Source of the DNA: Lichtheimia corymbifera B2541
Taxonomy: Eukaryota > Mucoromycota > Mucoromycetes > Mucorales > Lichtheimiaceae
Direction: 5' to 3'
Assembly: GCA_000697475.1 (NCBI GenBank)
Contig: JNEU01001043.1
Span: 1-64,000, forward strand
Length of the DNA stretch: 64,000 bases
Shown: positions 10,401 through 22,000 of the stretch, piece after piece
Position numbering within the stretch: position 1 is the stretch's first letter
How the letters are laid out: every line of letters begins with the position of its first letter
The notes under the pieces: generated by a model
What the model saw: only the letters and a program-made list of their open reading frames with translations
Told to the model about the DNA's origin: nothing
Databases searched by the model: none
Position numbers and translations under genes: made by a program

Positions 10401-11960
10401 ATCTTGCCAATGCATATGTTGCTGCTCGTAGTAATCAGCGCTTTAATCTGAATTGATGGCTGTGATCAACAAGCCCTATCCAATCATAAACGTGGTCAAT
10501 ATGGTACGTTCGCTCATATATAGATACTATCCCATTCTCTTGATTTACCTTGAAAAGTACATCATGGCATGAACCATCTTGTACAAGTGTGCCAATAGAC
10601 AATGCTTCTAGTAATTGCTCCACGAAGAGAATGATCGTAAAAACATGTCCTGGTTGCTGTTGAATAAAGAAAGTCGCTTTGAATAATCGCAGATCCATGA
10701 TATCAGGCGCCATGGCTTGTCCAAAGAATGGTGACGAGTAAAATAGCAGCAAGGATTAATGTTTATCAGGCGGATCGGAAGGAGACAGAAAAGAGGGCAC
10801 GATCAAATGTCTCATCCACATGGCATCATCCGATACGCGCTGTCCAAAGAGCACGTTCCCGTCCAATGACAGTAAGAGCAGTGCCAAATCCCACCGTAGA
10901 TGGTGACAACCACGTGACCTCGGTCGCTAAACAAGTGCAAAAGGGTTCCAGGTTGAATGCTGACAAGGAAAAGACGGTCGATAGTATTGTCATTGAGTCC
11001 TTAACCCGCTGAATGTTGGACCATGCAACAACAACAGAGCATAATCGTTGTCGTTTGGCACCATCAGATTCAAATGAAATTGGTATCCGAACATTGAAAT
11101 CTTGTTGCGTCTCCTCCTGTTTCCTCTGTTCCTTAGCCATCCTTTCCACTTTGATCGTATGAGCCTTTGGTAATCCTCATGGTAACCCTTGGCTGTAGCA
11201 ATGTGATATCTTGACTTTCTTCATCAGCTGTAACCATCTCAAGGCAGTGACCATTCCGATCCTTATGATGCCAACAATGTTGTTGTGGGTATGGTGAGAA
11301 AGTGATGATTGGGTGTGTGAATCGATATAAAAGCTGTTGCTGATGATGATGACGTTTGCCACTTTTAGCATGAAGACTTGGATTCACATTTGAAGCTGAT
11401 CATGTTGTTATGGGTATCAACAAGAATGGGAGGTCGTTGTCAGCTTGGCGATCATTGTTTTAGCTGCGTTGCTGGCATTCATCATTAAACCTGGTGATCC
11501 TCGTTGCTGCCATAAAATATCAGTCGCCAAAGCTATCATTTGCTACGATGTTGATATCATTGTCGAATCCGGCTTTTGGTATCCAATGCTTGCTGCGTCA
11601 TTTGCACACCCAAAGTCAATTCAAACGTGCAGTTCCACCTTGAAATGGTATCACCACCAGAAGCTGTTTTTGCCAGCAGTGATGAGAATGTATTGTCCAA
11701 GCGTGATCTCGCCACTGCAATGAGTATGATGGATTCCATTTGGGCCTCTCTAGCGTTTCCCGTGGCTGCGAAAAGTAATAAAAGCAAGATCCATGCTGGT
11801 TGAACGTAGGCTTCACTTTTGGCATTTGCTGTATGATCGGTAAAATAGAGGGGCTTGACAAGATGTAGCTTTGATGACGCCATCCTCCCATATTGACAAA
11901 GCAGCTCATCCATCCATTACGCTTGTTTCAACCCAATCTTCAGCATCTGAGAGACCTTTG
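7500..11960 (-). CDS. Interleaved-family block 1: intron-rich, possibly secreted, unknown function
   Basis: A run of exon-like frames on the minus strand reads from about 11.9 down to 8.2 kb. The 5'-most (11913-11557) carries a strong hydrophobic stretch, AWILLLLLFAATGNA, like a signal peptide or anchor. Next come frames at 11387-11133 (QQLLYRFTHPIITF), 11149-10826 (DFNVRIPISFESDG...) and 10752-10435. The last of these contains GTLVQDGSCHDVLFK before a gtaaat donor and matches GTLVQNALSYD in the 28.8-kb block. A frame at 9444-9070 (QQLIFSFSHPVTWATRS) looks like a second copy of the 11.3-kb exon, and 8554-8210 (RIVYAAANLITY) resembles RLLYAAEDYIRR of the 60-kb block. More than one gene may be present, and some junctions need frameshifts. 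Exact exons cannot be fixed by eye. Confidence 0.35.
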
Positions 11961-13220
11961 CTGGCTCCTGGAGCGCATAAAGATCCTTTGCTCCTTGACC
12001 AAAATGTTCATGCCACCACCTCAGACTTTGGACTGCCTTTTGCTTGCCCGAGGTACATCACGACATTGACTACTCAAACACACATCAATAGACGAACTAC
12101 GCGAAAAGAAAACAATCATACATACCATGAAGGATTGTTCAGAGAATATATACAAATGCCATAAAGACAACCATGGACACCAAGGAGCAAGGGGATGAAC
12201 TGCATAAGAGATGAAATGCATCAGCACCCTCGATAAATGGAATCACAAGATGTATCCTTGACACTTACCAGACAGCATTGAATTGTCCGTATTCATCCCA
12301 TAGACGCTGATGACGATAGCTTTTTGGTGCGTGGTGCAGATTGTATACAAGGAGATCTTGATGTGTATGAAAAAGATGATCAGCCAGCTGCAACATGACA
12401 ACCAATAAACGCACTCACTCTATGAGACCCTCTTTGATATGGTAGATTGACCCAAGAATGGAACACATGGTGTAGGTGAAGATCGAGTTGTGTGCTTGCT
12501 CATGAAGCTTCTGATAGTATCCTTGCGACAAAGTTACTGGCGTTGCAGCTCATGTCGGTCCAAGGCAACGACGTGAACGGCGATCAAGAGGCCGTGCGGA
12601 TTGGTGTTTACTCCTCCATGTGAAACATTGGACGCGTTTTCAAAGCGATTGCAGCTGACGTAAAGTGGTGAACAAGGTGAGAGCTGCTGCCAGTGTCAAC
12701 GGGGTGCATGGTTTGGTGGCAGATGCGAGAGGAGCGAGGTGGAAAAGAACAAGCAGGTTGCAAGGAGTGATCCCCCACTGCTGAAATTTAGGCCACTGGA
12801 CCAAGCGTTTCGGACAACATGGCAGCTGTAAAATCTACCCATCCATTCAATAGTTAATGCAGTATCCAAGTAATCTATCATTTGCTATAGTGATGTCACG
12901 TCCACCTGCATACAATAATAAATACTGCCAGTTTTATTTACTATCTACCCCAAAGCAGGATAGCCCATGAAATCTCTTTCCATCACATGCAAGAGAATCT
13001 ATTGCTAATCGAAAAAGATGTCTCTTTCTTTTTATGCCGCCCTTGATTGATAATTGAGACCTCATTGTATTCATTGCCCATATGACCTTTGGAGGAAATG
13101 AACCAAAAGAAGAACCAGCTAAATGCTACACAACAACCCTGTAGTATAGACATGCAACGTTTCAAGCGTGACAAATAAAAGATGCATCCAAAGAACCCTC
13201 AGCTCCCAATCGAATCAATT
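11961..13220. other. Unassigned stretch upstream of block 1 and downstream of HET copy B
   Basis: No frame here matches the HET, F-box or other recognised exons. Short minus-strand frames at 12021-12227 and 12696-12881 show no domain. Part of the stretch may be the 5' end or promoter of the interleaved-family block 1, and the last 200 bases should hold the 3' UTR of HET copy B. Confidence 0.3.
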
Positions 13221-14564
13221 TTATGTATTTACATGTTCATCACATATATCGAGCAGGTCTCTGTATACATCAGCCATACTTTTAGCTTCTAGCAATCTGA
13301 TTTGGTGTGCACGATCACTGATACCGGTTATTCGGCTTCCATTAGCAAACCGCTTGTCCTTGATGTCCTTCATATAATTATCAAGCTCAGATAAAAAAGA
13401 CTGCCAAACTGCATGTGGATCAGTCATCCTTGGGATTTTGATACGAAAGATCCCCAAAACACCATACACATAATCAATAGGATCCAAGCAACGTCGCGTG
13501 GATAGCCCCAATGAGTGAATGAGAGCATAGAATTTTGGTACATTCTTTTCTTCGATTCCATGTTGGTTATGTTTTCTGGCAAATGATACCTCGATGAACG
13601 ATTGAAGTACATCTTTTCCTCTTCTGCTCAATAAGTTAGCATATGTATATACAGCCTCAAAATGACCTACATACCATTGTAATTTACATGCCATCCATAT
13701 ACCACATTTCCAAAGTTATAAAGTAGATTATCAATGGTGATTGTGCTGCATGGAGATCTACTGCTATCGGTGCTGCATGTTTCAGACATAAGACGCACGT
13801 CACCAAAAGGCAAAGCCATTTCCTGCCATGTCCAGACACGTTTCCACCATTCATTTTGCATCAAGGTGAATAAAAGATTAGGCACTTGAGGGTATTCTTT
13901 TACGTATTTCTGGATAATGTCTCCCAATTCATGCGATTCCACGCCATGTCGTATAGCAAATTGATCTCTTGCATCCATCATTGAATGAAGGTTTGGTATC
14001 AGAGTAGGGTCACAATCAATCATGGCAATGCATTCAAGGCAACATGAATAAATATCGCCCATAATATCCAATGGTGTATCGGTTCGTGCACATAAAACAT
14101 CAATCCACCAATAAGTATCAGGATGGTCTCTGAGGAGTTGCAGTAAAGTGTCACGTTTTTCAGGTCGCATGGAAACAGGATCCACTGGATCTCCATTTAT
14201 ATCAGCCACGTGTTCACCAATTTCCTCCCATATATGACGATTGTTTTTTGTGATCCCCCAAACATGCGATAGCGCATAATAAAAGGAAGGGATGTGTTTG
14301 GCTTCATTTATCTTCTTGATCATGCGTGCTTGATGGTATGTATTGGTAGCCGGTTGTATGATTTGCATACTGCATACCTCTTCTTCCGGGGACACATAGA
14401 GCAGCAAAAAGTATTCATTGTCCAAGAGTTGATAAAGTCCTTTTTCAAAATGCCGTTTACGGTGATCATCCTCCACATTAATATTGATCTAAAATAGCTG
14501 TCAATATTATTCCGAGATGTCATATGCACTTGCTTACTCTGTAGGGATCATTGGGGCATGTCAT
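13221..14564 (-). CDS. HET-like protein, copy B (apparently intact)
   Basis: Three exons are inferred: 14564-14538 (MTCPNDPYR), 14488-13675 and about 13618-13221, with introns of 49 and about 56 nt, giving about 412 residues. The HET-like motifs are YYALSHVWG (residues 79-87), WWIDVLCARTDTPL with IMGDIYSCC (136-159) and WWKRVWTWQEMALP (223-236). They correspond to the three blocks of the fungal HET domain, with the usual CI-x-Q of block 2 replaced by CAR. The last exon has CLDPIDYVYGVLG (about 324-336), like the DxVYALLGL found after HET domains in Ascomycota. The donor gtatgt and a tgctaac branch site support intron 2; the acceptor that keeps the frame is the last AG of cagaagag. Ascomycete HET proteins trigger cell death on non-self contact; a role here is inference. 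The F-box/LRR gene lies upstream in the same orientation, about 300 bp away. Confidence 0.75.
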
Positions 14565-14859
14565 GTTGTAAAGCGGGAAAAGGGGAGGGATGCTGTATGT
14601 GCATGGCTGTGATGATATCATGTTTGGCTTAGACCTTTGTGTTACACACGTAAAAGCTCTCTATGGCACTTGAGTAGCACAAAGAACCAGGATCTTGTTT
14701 ATCCAATCCCATTTTTCCTCATTCATCCGTGTAGCATCCAAACACATGGATATCAAGAGGTACTCCTTTTCGATGTGCTATTATTGACTGTGTGCTTAAT
14801 TCCATCTCCTGTTTCCATGGATACGTTTGATATAACAGGTGAATCCGTAACGATTTTAT

Positions 14860-16907
14860 TCACGAAATGACTGTACGCATGCCATTAGATAATAAGCGTT
14901 CTACTTCACGGTCTATTCCTTTGTAATTAATCCAACGAAAGTCAACAAAAAGGGATCTCAGGCTTGGGAATTGAAGAAAGATGAGCAACTTTTCCTGGGC
15001 AAAGTCTTCCGTGTTTAGCCATAGCTTTTCCAGATTGGGGAATCCTTGTAAGGCTGGTAGATGGTCTCCATGGATATCGTACAATGATAATCTGTTTATA
15101 CGTGGACATCGCTCTGCAAGGTTCTCGAAGAATTGATAGACTGGATTAAACCATGGATCACCCTCCATAACCATTGGCTGGATACTCAAATACTCAAGTC
15201 GTGGTAACCTGGTCAGCAAATCCAATGTATCCAAGGACAATGGTGTTCGCTTTGGCACATAGAATTCTCTCAGCTTGGATTCAATCTCGTTGGCATGATA
15301 CAAAAGAAATTGCTCTAAACCGGGAGCTGCAGTGCGTCCTTTGATGAAAACATTCACCACTTCCAGATGCGGTAAACCCGTTAGGGCAGCAAACACTTGA
15401 TCGAGACAGTCGTATTCAGGGGATCGTGGAACATCATAAGAGATTTCATCTTGGTCTTCATATTCAGGGTGGCCTTTGTGCAGCTCGACATGCTTGAGAT
15501 TGGGTGATCGGCTTATCACACCTATGGCCAGCATCACATCCTCTTCATTAAAAATGTCGTGGATGTAATAGTTCAATCGACTGAAGATCACATTTTCATA
15601 CAAGGCATGGTGTTCACGAATGTCGATAGTGGATTCACAGCGAAGATGGATCAATTGCAAGCTGGTGGCGTTTCGTATCATCAATGCCATCACATCCAAC
15701 ACGTTCACATCCATAAGATTCTCTTCGCATCCTTGGTTGATAACGAGTAGTTGCAGGCCATCATCATCATCTTCCACTCCTTCTTTGTAGGTAATCCGTT
15801 CCATGTAAAGATCCTCATTCAAGTAATCGTTGTACATTAGGCACTTTAACTTTGGGCAATTGTCTTGGATGAGTGATAAAGCAGATGTATCCTTGCATCG
15901 ATGAAGGCACAGAAATTCCAATGCTGGTAGTCGTTTGGTGAGGGTGTTGATTTGATTCGATCCAAAGTTATCTTCGAGAATGTGATCAAGCACCAGCTTT
16001 TTCAAAAGAGGATAGGTTGTAGCAGATGCATCCGTAATGTTGTTGATAGCGTATGCACACTCCAATGAAACCAAAAGTGGAAACGTATCAAGAATATCTT
16101 CAATGGAATAGCACACGTCTTCTCTATCCGTATCAGGTTGGATCTCGAGATGCAATAGTGTTGATTGCACAGCTGCCAGGGTATCCAAGACCAAAGCCGG
16201 ATCAGGATTATCAGGGTTTCCTCTACGTTATCACACTTCTGTTAGATGTTGAATAGATGAACTGGATGTAGAATTACTTACTCATGATATAAAGAGAGAG
16301 ATCGTAACGATGAAAAGTCGGCTTGTTGGAATAGCTTATAGGCAGGAATACAACGATACCGGGATGACAAGGCAGTAACATGGGGTGCCGCTAGTTTCAA
16401 GACATGTTCTTTCCAACCAAAGTCATTGTAGCCAAGACTGACAACATGTAAATCACGCGTATGTTCCAATATCTTTTCTTGCCAAAGATGACAAACTGAA
16501 AGATACTCGCATAGCTCATCCTGGTAAATCTCCTCGCCAGTAAAAAGGTGGTCCACAATGATCTCCATCAGTTCCCCAGGAAGCTCCTTGATAAAGTCGA
16601 TGCATACGTTGTTGTGTTTTACTGCCATGGATTGCTGCTGGGATGATGATGATGGTGCAGCTGAAAGCTCTTCATATTGTCCTTGTAGCTGATTCTCGAG
16701 GCCTGCACCCAAGTATCCAGTCCCTGAAGAAGGTGCTATCGTTTGCTCATCACTCGATGCTGTTTCAAAGTTGGCCCTCCTTGTTGCTGCTAATGCTGTG
16801 GCTCGATCGTTGAAAAGATGAGTAGATTCTTCTTGCTGGTGTGTTCCATTACTGATCGTCTCGGTTGCATGGTGTCTTTGAATGCCAGTAGGTTGCCCTT
16901 CACCCAT
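14860..16907 (-). CDS. F-box / leucine-rich-repeat protein
   Basis: Two exons (16907-16282 and 16222-14860) separated by a 59-nt intron (gtaagt...cgtag) give about 662 residues. The first 105 residues are Ser/Gln/Thr-rich and probably disordered. An F-box follows: IDFIKELPGELMEIIVDHLF, then a conserved LSVCHLWQEKILEH. The rest, about residues 165-660, is a series of irregular leucine-rich repeats such as LLVSLECAY, LPALEFLCLHRC, LPRLEYLSIQP and FPNLEKLWLNTE. F-box proteins bind Skp1 and bring targets to an SCF ubiquitin ligase through the repeats; the target is unknown. The gene sits between two HET-like genes and is transcribed away from copy C. Another acceptor in the intron (ctaacag) would bring in a stop, so I chose the later one. 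Confidence 0.8.
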
Positions 16908-17542
16908 GCCGAGAGAGGAATGCGAAAAAGGCTTGGTGCGTAGTAGTGGATAAACATGTGCAAGTGTAGAAGAGGTGTGTGTGCAACCGCCCTGATCCCA
17001 GCTTGTGGATATCAGTTAAATCCATCATCATCTATACGTACACCACATCTTTAGCTTTCAATGTTGATCTTTTTCATTATAATAAATGCATTTACTATGG
17101 CTGGATTCTTTTTGTGTTTTCAGTGAGCAGGTGATGGTGTCAAGAGCAACTATCAGAATTGCAGGGTCGACCTTGTGTAACACGCTCATAATCCGTGTAC
17201 AAGTACATGTCAAGAGGCTGATCATTAGCACGAATTATCGTTCCTTCATCCCCCACTGGCATTACGCGTAATAAGTGACAATGATCGTAAATGATGATGC
17301 ACACTTGAAAGTAGCATCTTTTGGTGCCACAAAGAAACCTTGAAAAGGAAGAAAATGTGCGCAGCATGAACCTTTCCTTTAAAGAACAGTGGGCGTAGCC
17401 AGAAAATCAAGAACAGGTTTCCTCTTTAAAAAGCACTGTCATGTAACTTCTTTCACTTTTTCATTATTGGCCACAAAGAATTGTCTCTGGTATGTAGATC
17501 CACAACATGATGGTTGCTATGGATACTAAAAACAAATAGAAG
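16908..17542. promoter_or_regulatory. Divergent intergenic region between the F-box gene and HET copy C
   Basis: The minus-strand F-box gene and plus-strand HET copy C start from this 635-bp interval, which should hold both promoters. No coding frame with a recognisable motif is present. An AT-rich stretch near 17070-17095 (ttcattataataaatgc) is a possible core promoter element; no defined factor site can be named. Confidence 0.35.
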
Positions 17543-18959
17543 ATGGGATGCGTGACATCAAGCGAGAAAAAGCAAAAGAGGATGCCTTCTTCTTTATCTA
17601 TAAAGCAAAAAGGCAAAACGATCGCTTCGATCAAGGACGACGTGGAAATCGTGCTATACAAGAAGGATTTTAGATTATTGTATGTGGCATCTGATGCAAG
17701 AACGATGACCATTATCCAGCCTATCAATTCATCCGATCACAGAGCGCGAATCAAAAGACAAGGCTATTATGCACTCTCTCATCTGTGGGGAAACGTAAAA
17801 GAATTTCCAACTTGGGATGTGGGATCATTCATCACTGAAAACGGGTATCCAGTTGATCCAATTCCTATGCGACCTGAAAAAAGACATACGCTACTCGCCT
17901 TGCTCAAAGCGTATCCTGACACGTATTGGTGGATTGATGTGCTATGTGTCAGGGATGACACACCGCTAGTGATTATGGGTGATATTTACAAACATTGCAA
18001 AAAGTGCTATGCGATGCTTGATTGCGCACCTGATCTCATACCCAAACTATGGGAAAAACGCAAGGATCTTAAAATGTTGCAAAGGAGATATCATGAGCTT
18101 ATAGCAGCAAATCTATTCCAAGTCGATGATGATGATCCTGCATTGATCATTCATGAACGTCAAGAGTACGTGAAAACGCTCATTGCTGAAGAGCATGATT
18201 CGATATTTGAAATTGTGCAATCGCTATTCAGCTGCCGTTGGTTCGACCGTGTCTGGACATTACAAGAAATCGTGCTTCCAAAAGTGGTCATGCTGATATC
18301 AGAAACCTGCAACTACGACTGTGATAAGCATCAAATCAGCTTTGGTTTCATCGCCCAGCAGGTGTTAATACCCATTGTTAACGGGGATATAGGATGTGAT
18401 ATATTACAAAGTAAGGTGATTGATCCGATATAAATATTTAATCTCATATAGTAAGTCATAATAAGCAGCGGTAGGTGAGCAGATGGCATTCGCTATTGAT
18501 GCACTTGGAAAGAAACTTCAAATGGTGATCCGATGTACGCCTCTTCAAGTGGACCGTCACAATGACCCAGTGGGTAATGCCGCTATCTTTGTGAACATGC
18601 TTGCTAGCATTGGCAGGTGTCGTCGCACGTGTACGGATCCAAGGGACTATGTTTACGGCGTCCTAGGATTACTCGGTATGGATATTCCAAGAGTGGATGA
18701 TAATCCCCAAACCGTATGGATTACGTTTTTATCCGTATTTGACACGATGCTCCAGGAGCACACCACTATTGCTAGAACTGGTGAAAGGCTGTTGACGATA
18801 TCAAGTCATGCTTGGAATTTCCGTCTTGCTTTGGCAAAAGATTCTGATCATGTATATGGCATGCTTCTGGATCTTCATTTTGATAAGGAAATTTACAACA
18901 ATGCATTGTCAGAAATACAAAAGAAAGCTGTATATAATCAACCTTTATTTAAAAAATAA
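17543..18959 (+). CDS. HET-like protein, copy C, with putative N-myristoylation/palmitoylation signal
   Basis: Two exons (17543-18410 and 18469-18959) joined over a 58-nt intron (gtaagg...ataagcag) give 452 residues; splice phase fits at both ends. HET-like motifs are YYALSHLWG (75-83), WWIDVLCVRDDTPL (129-142) with IMGDIYKHC, and WFDRVWTLQEIVLP (233-246). CTDPRDYVYGVLG is in the last exon (about 344-356). This is the most divergent copy. It lacks the Met-Thr micro-exon of its relatives and instead starts MGCVTSSEKKQKR. That fits an N-myristoyltransferase site (Gly2, Ser6) with a palmitoylatable Cys3 and basic residues after it, as in Src-like kinases and fungal G-alpha subunits. It would place the protein at a membrane. 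It is transcribed away from the F-box gene. Confidence 0.8.
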
Positions 18960-19079
18960 AAGTTACCTAGCAAGTACAAGGTTATGGTATCTTTTTCCTG
19001 GATCATCATGGGCTCCATTTTCATTTTATCATGCATATGCCTAGGGTGAAGCATTGTATCTTTGATTCAAAATATGTAG

Positions 19080-22000
19080 CTGTGCATGATCTACAATGGT
19101 GGCAATACTGATGCTGGTGCTGTTTTGCGTAACGTATGGTAGCGTTCGAGTCAAATCCACATTCTGCATTTCCCCATCATCCAAACAGACGATTGCATGC
19201 TTGAAAGAGACAATGTGATCAGTTTTATTCCATCAATAGGCCAATAGCCAATGTGTCTTTATCTATCATTCTTAGCTAGTATCATGTGCATCATCATCCT
19301 CAGCAATCAAGCACCGTTGATCCATTGTCGCTCGTGTAAAGTTATCCATTGAACGCCATCTTCTTGTAGCAATCGTAATCCTCATCCACGTTCCCTGATC
19401 CATATGCCCCGCCGATAGATATGCAAGTATTTCAGAATCCTTCAGCAACAGCGTTGTGTAGATCTTCATCTTTGGATGTGCCACCAACGAATTTGATCAA
19501 CAAGGCTTTCCAACTCACACCGTCCATGGTAGAGGTAACCTCTTGGTGCTTGTAAACAATGAATTGGGTAAAGATTTGGAGAGAGCTATAAGCATGATGA
19601 TGATCAATCCATGTTCCTGTTCGTTATTCGCCTGCTTATCTTGTCTTACCTTGACAAATGGAATCGATCATAGCGGATAAAGAATTCACAAGACCCAATC
19701 AAGATGTATGCGTGGATGATGGTCAACTCGTATTGCGATTGCTGTGAAATAGATAAGGTTGCTTCGTAGTGTCGTCAACATGCTCCAACACCACATCCAT
19801 AAGAAAACTCTTGTTGTCGCTGACAGCCTTAGCAGAGAGATTGAGGCTTGGATCCATTTCTGCTTCCTTGCATAACCAATAGAGATAATTGTAGTGGCAC
19901 GTCTTTGGCACAATTCCAGGATACATCAACTTTAGCGCAGTGGACCGAACATCATCAGAGGAATGCCGCTGGTATCGCCTTATTATCCATCCTTGTTCCC
20001 TGAGCCATCGAAACGTATACATTGTGATATCATGCATCCCTTCACAATAGGCTATGTCCAGGCGTCTTCATAGAATTCCCCACATCATATAAGCTGCTAA
20101 AGTATGCTTTAATAAAATTGTTGCTTTTGCCACGCAACGATCATCTTACCTTAGTCGATGGGAGTATCATTGAAAGGAATCTTATGAAGTGATGTGATCC
20201 AGGTGCACTGCTGAATGAGAAGGCATCCAGTGTTGCTTGTGAAAAAAGCCCAGCCGTAAATGAATCGTCCCAGTGATGAACGCACGCCTTGAAATCGAGC
20301 CATATCGTATAAGCATCCACCTTGAAATCGTATTGCTGTTCGCTGCCGTAACCACATCCAGATGATTGATCTTGTCGCATCTCATACACAAGTTCTTGGA
20401 TGGATTGAAAACCGAAAACAGGCATCCTCACACGTGATAGCTGGCTGATGGGGTGTATCGATGGAATATAACATGTGGAAGAAACCCCAGATCATCAAGA
20501 GATAGTAATCCGAATGACAACGAAAGCTGCTAAAGGGATGCGAGTGCCTTTGTGGATCATTGTTTGTGGTCTCCTTGCTGTCCTCCCACTGTTGCTGTGG
20601 TGCATTCAAATTCAAAGTTCCTCCGGACGTTCCTGATCCTTGTAACGTTCATGATCCAATCCTGTACCCAAAAGTCGCTTCCATGATCCACGTCTTCTTG
20701 AAGAGATCCAGTATGCAATATCCAATCAATCACGCAGTTGTTGCCACGTATCCTTATGTTTAGTGTCGATCATCATGCTTCAACATTGTTTCTCTGGGGG
20801 TGGTCTTCATTTAATCAGTGCACAAGAATCCATTCAAAGGAAGATATTGAGTGATATGGTGGTTGAATATGACCGCTGCAAGTTCTCCAACTGAAATTGA
20901 CACCGCATGCTGTAGCTTGAAACAAATACTGATTCCATGCCGTGGCGACTAGTCTTCGTGATACACCAGATCCACTGTTCCTGGTAACGTCGTATCATCC
21001 AAGCCATCTGTCTCCAACTAAAAATATCTACTCAATGACATCGTTAGTAAATATCATTCCTTTGCTTGAAACATACCATTCCATCTCCTTTGTTTACCTT
21101 GAAAGATGAGTACATGATAGCTTCGAACATCCTGTACAAGTGTGCCATTGGATACTGATGGTCAAAGAAAAGGTGATGGCCAATGCAAGATAGAGTTTTT
21201 GTGTGATAGATAAAGCTGATCGAAGATGCTGCTGTAGTATCATACAAGAAAAACGCCTCTTGAAACTGATTTGTCGTTGTAAGCGATCCATGACATGCAG
21301 CCTGGACACGACAACACGTGCTGAACTCCTCGTTGAAGATGGATGACAGATTGCACGGAATGTTGTTCACTGTGTCCAAACTTGGTCTTGCGTAATAGCG
21401 AGATAGTGGGTGAAGATTACAGGCGTGTAGCTCGTGTAGATAAAGAGATGTGCTGTTACAAAGTAATCCATGGGTGCCTTGGACTCGAGCTTGCGTATCA
21501 TCCATAGTTGTAAAATCCGTTGGGCAAGTAAATGAACCGTCGTATATAATCCTCAGCCGCATACAAGTGACACGATCCATTCTTCTTGCTGGCAACCTGA
21601 AAAGTAACCACCGTAGCATTCACCCTTGACGGCATGCATCCATAACTCCCATACGGTGACTGAAGTAACTATATCTCCTTTCCATGCTCTGCCTTAGACC
21701 TTGGATTGTGAAGGCTGCTTGTATTGACGCATAGTTGGTAATGGATATCAATGGCTGTCTGAGACGGCACCATCCACAACGATCTCACTAAACAATATAT
21801 ATCGTTAGCAGATGTCACTTCCCAAGTACAGCCATCCATTCGCTTTTTACCTTGATAAATGGGTGGATCACTGTTTGGATAATGTCGAGTGTGTAGAGAT
21901 GATGTTGGTGAAGGCTTGGTCAAAGTTGTTGTGGGAGATAAGAATATGGTTGCTGCCATCGTCAACAAGCTGTAGTATCACATCAGGAAAACACCTCCTG

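Noticed and set aside
17779..17961. Minus-strand frame inside HET-like copy C
   Set aside because: Fully overlaps the conserved HET motifs on the other strand; a shadow.
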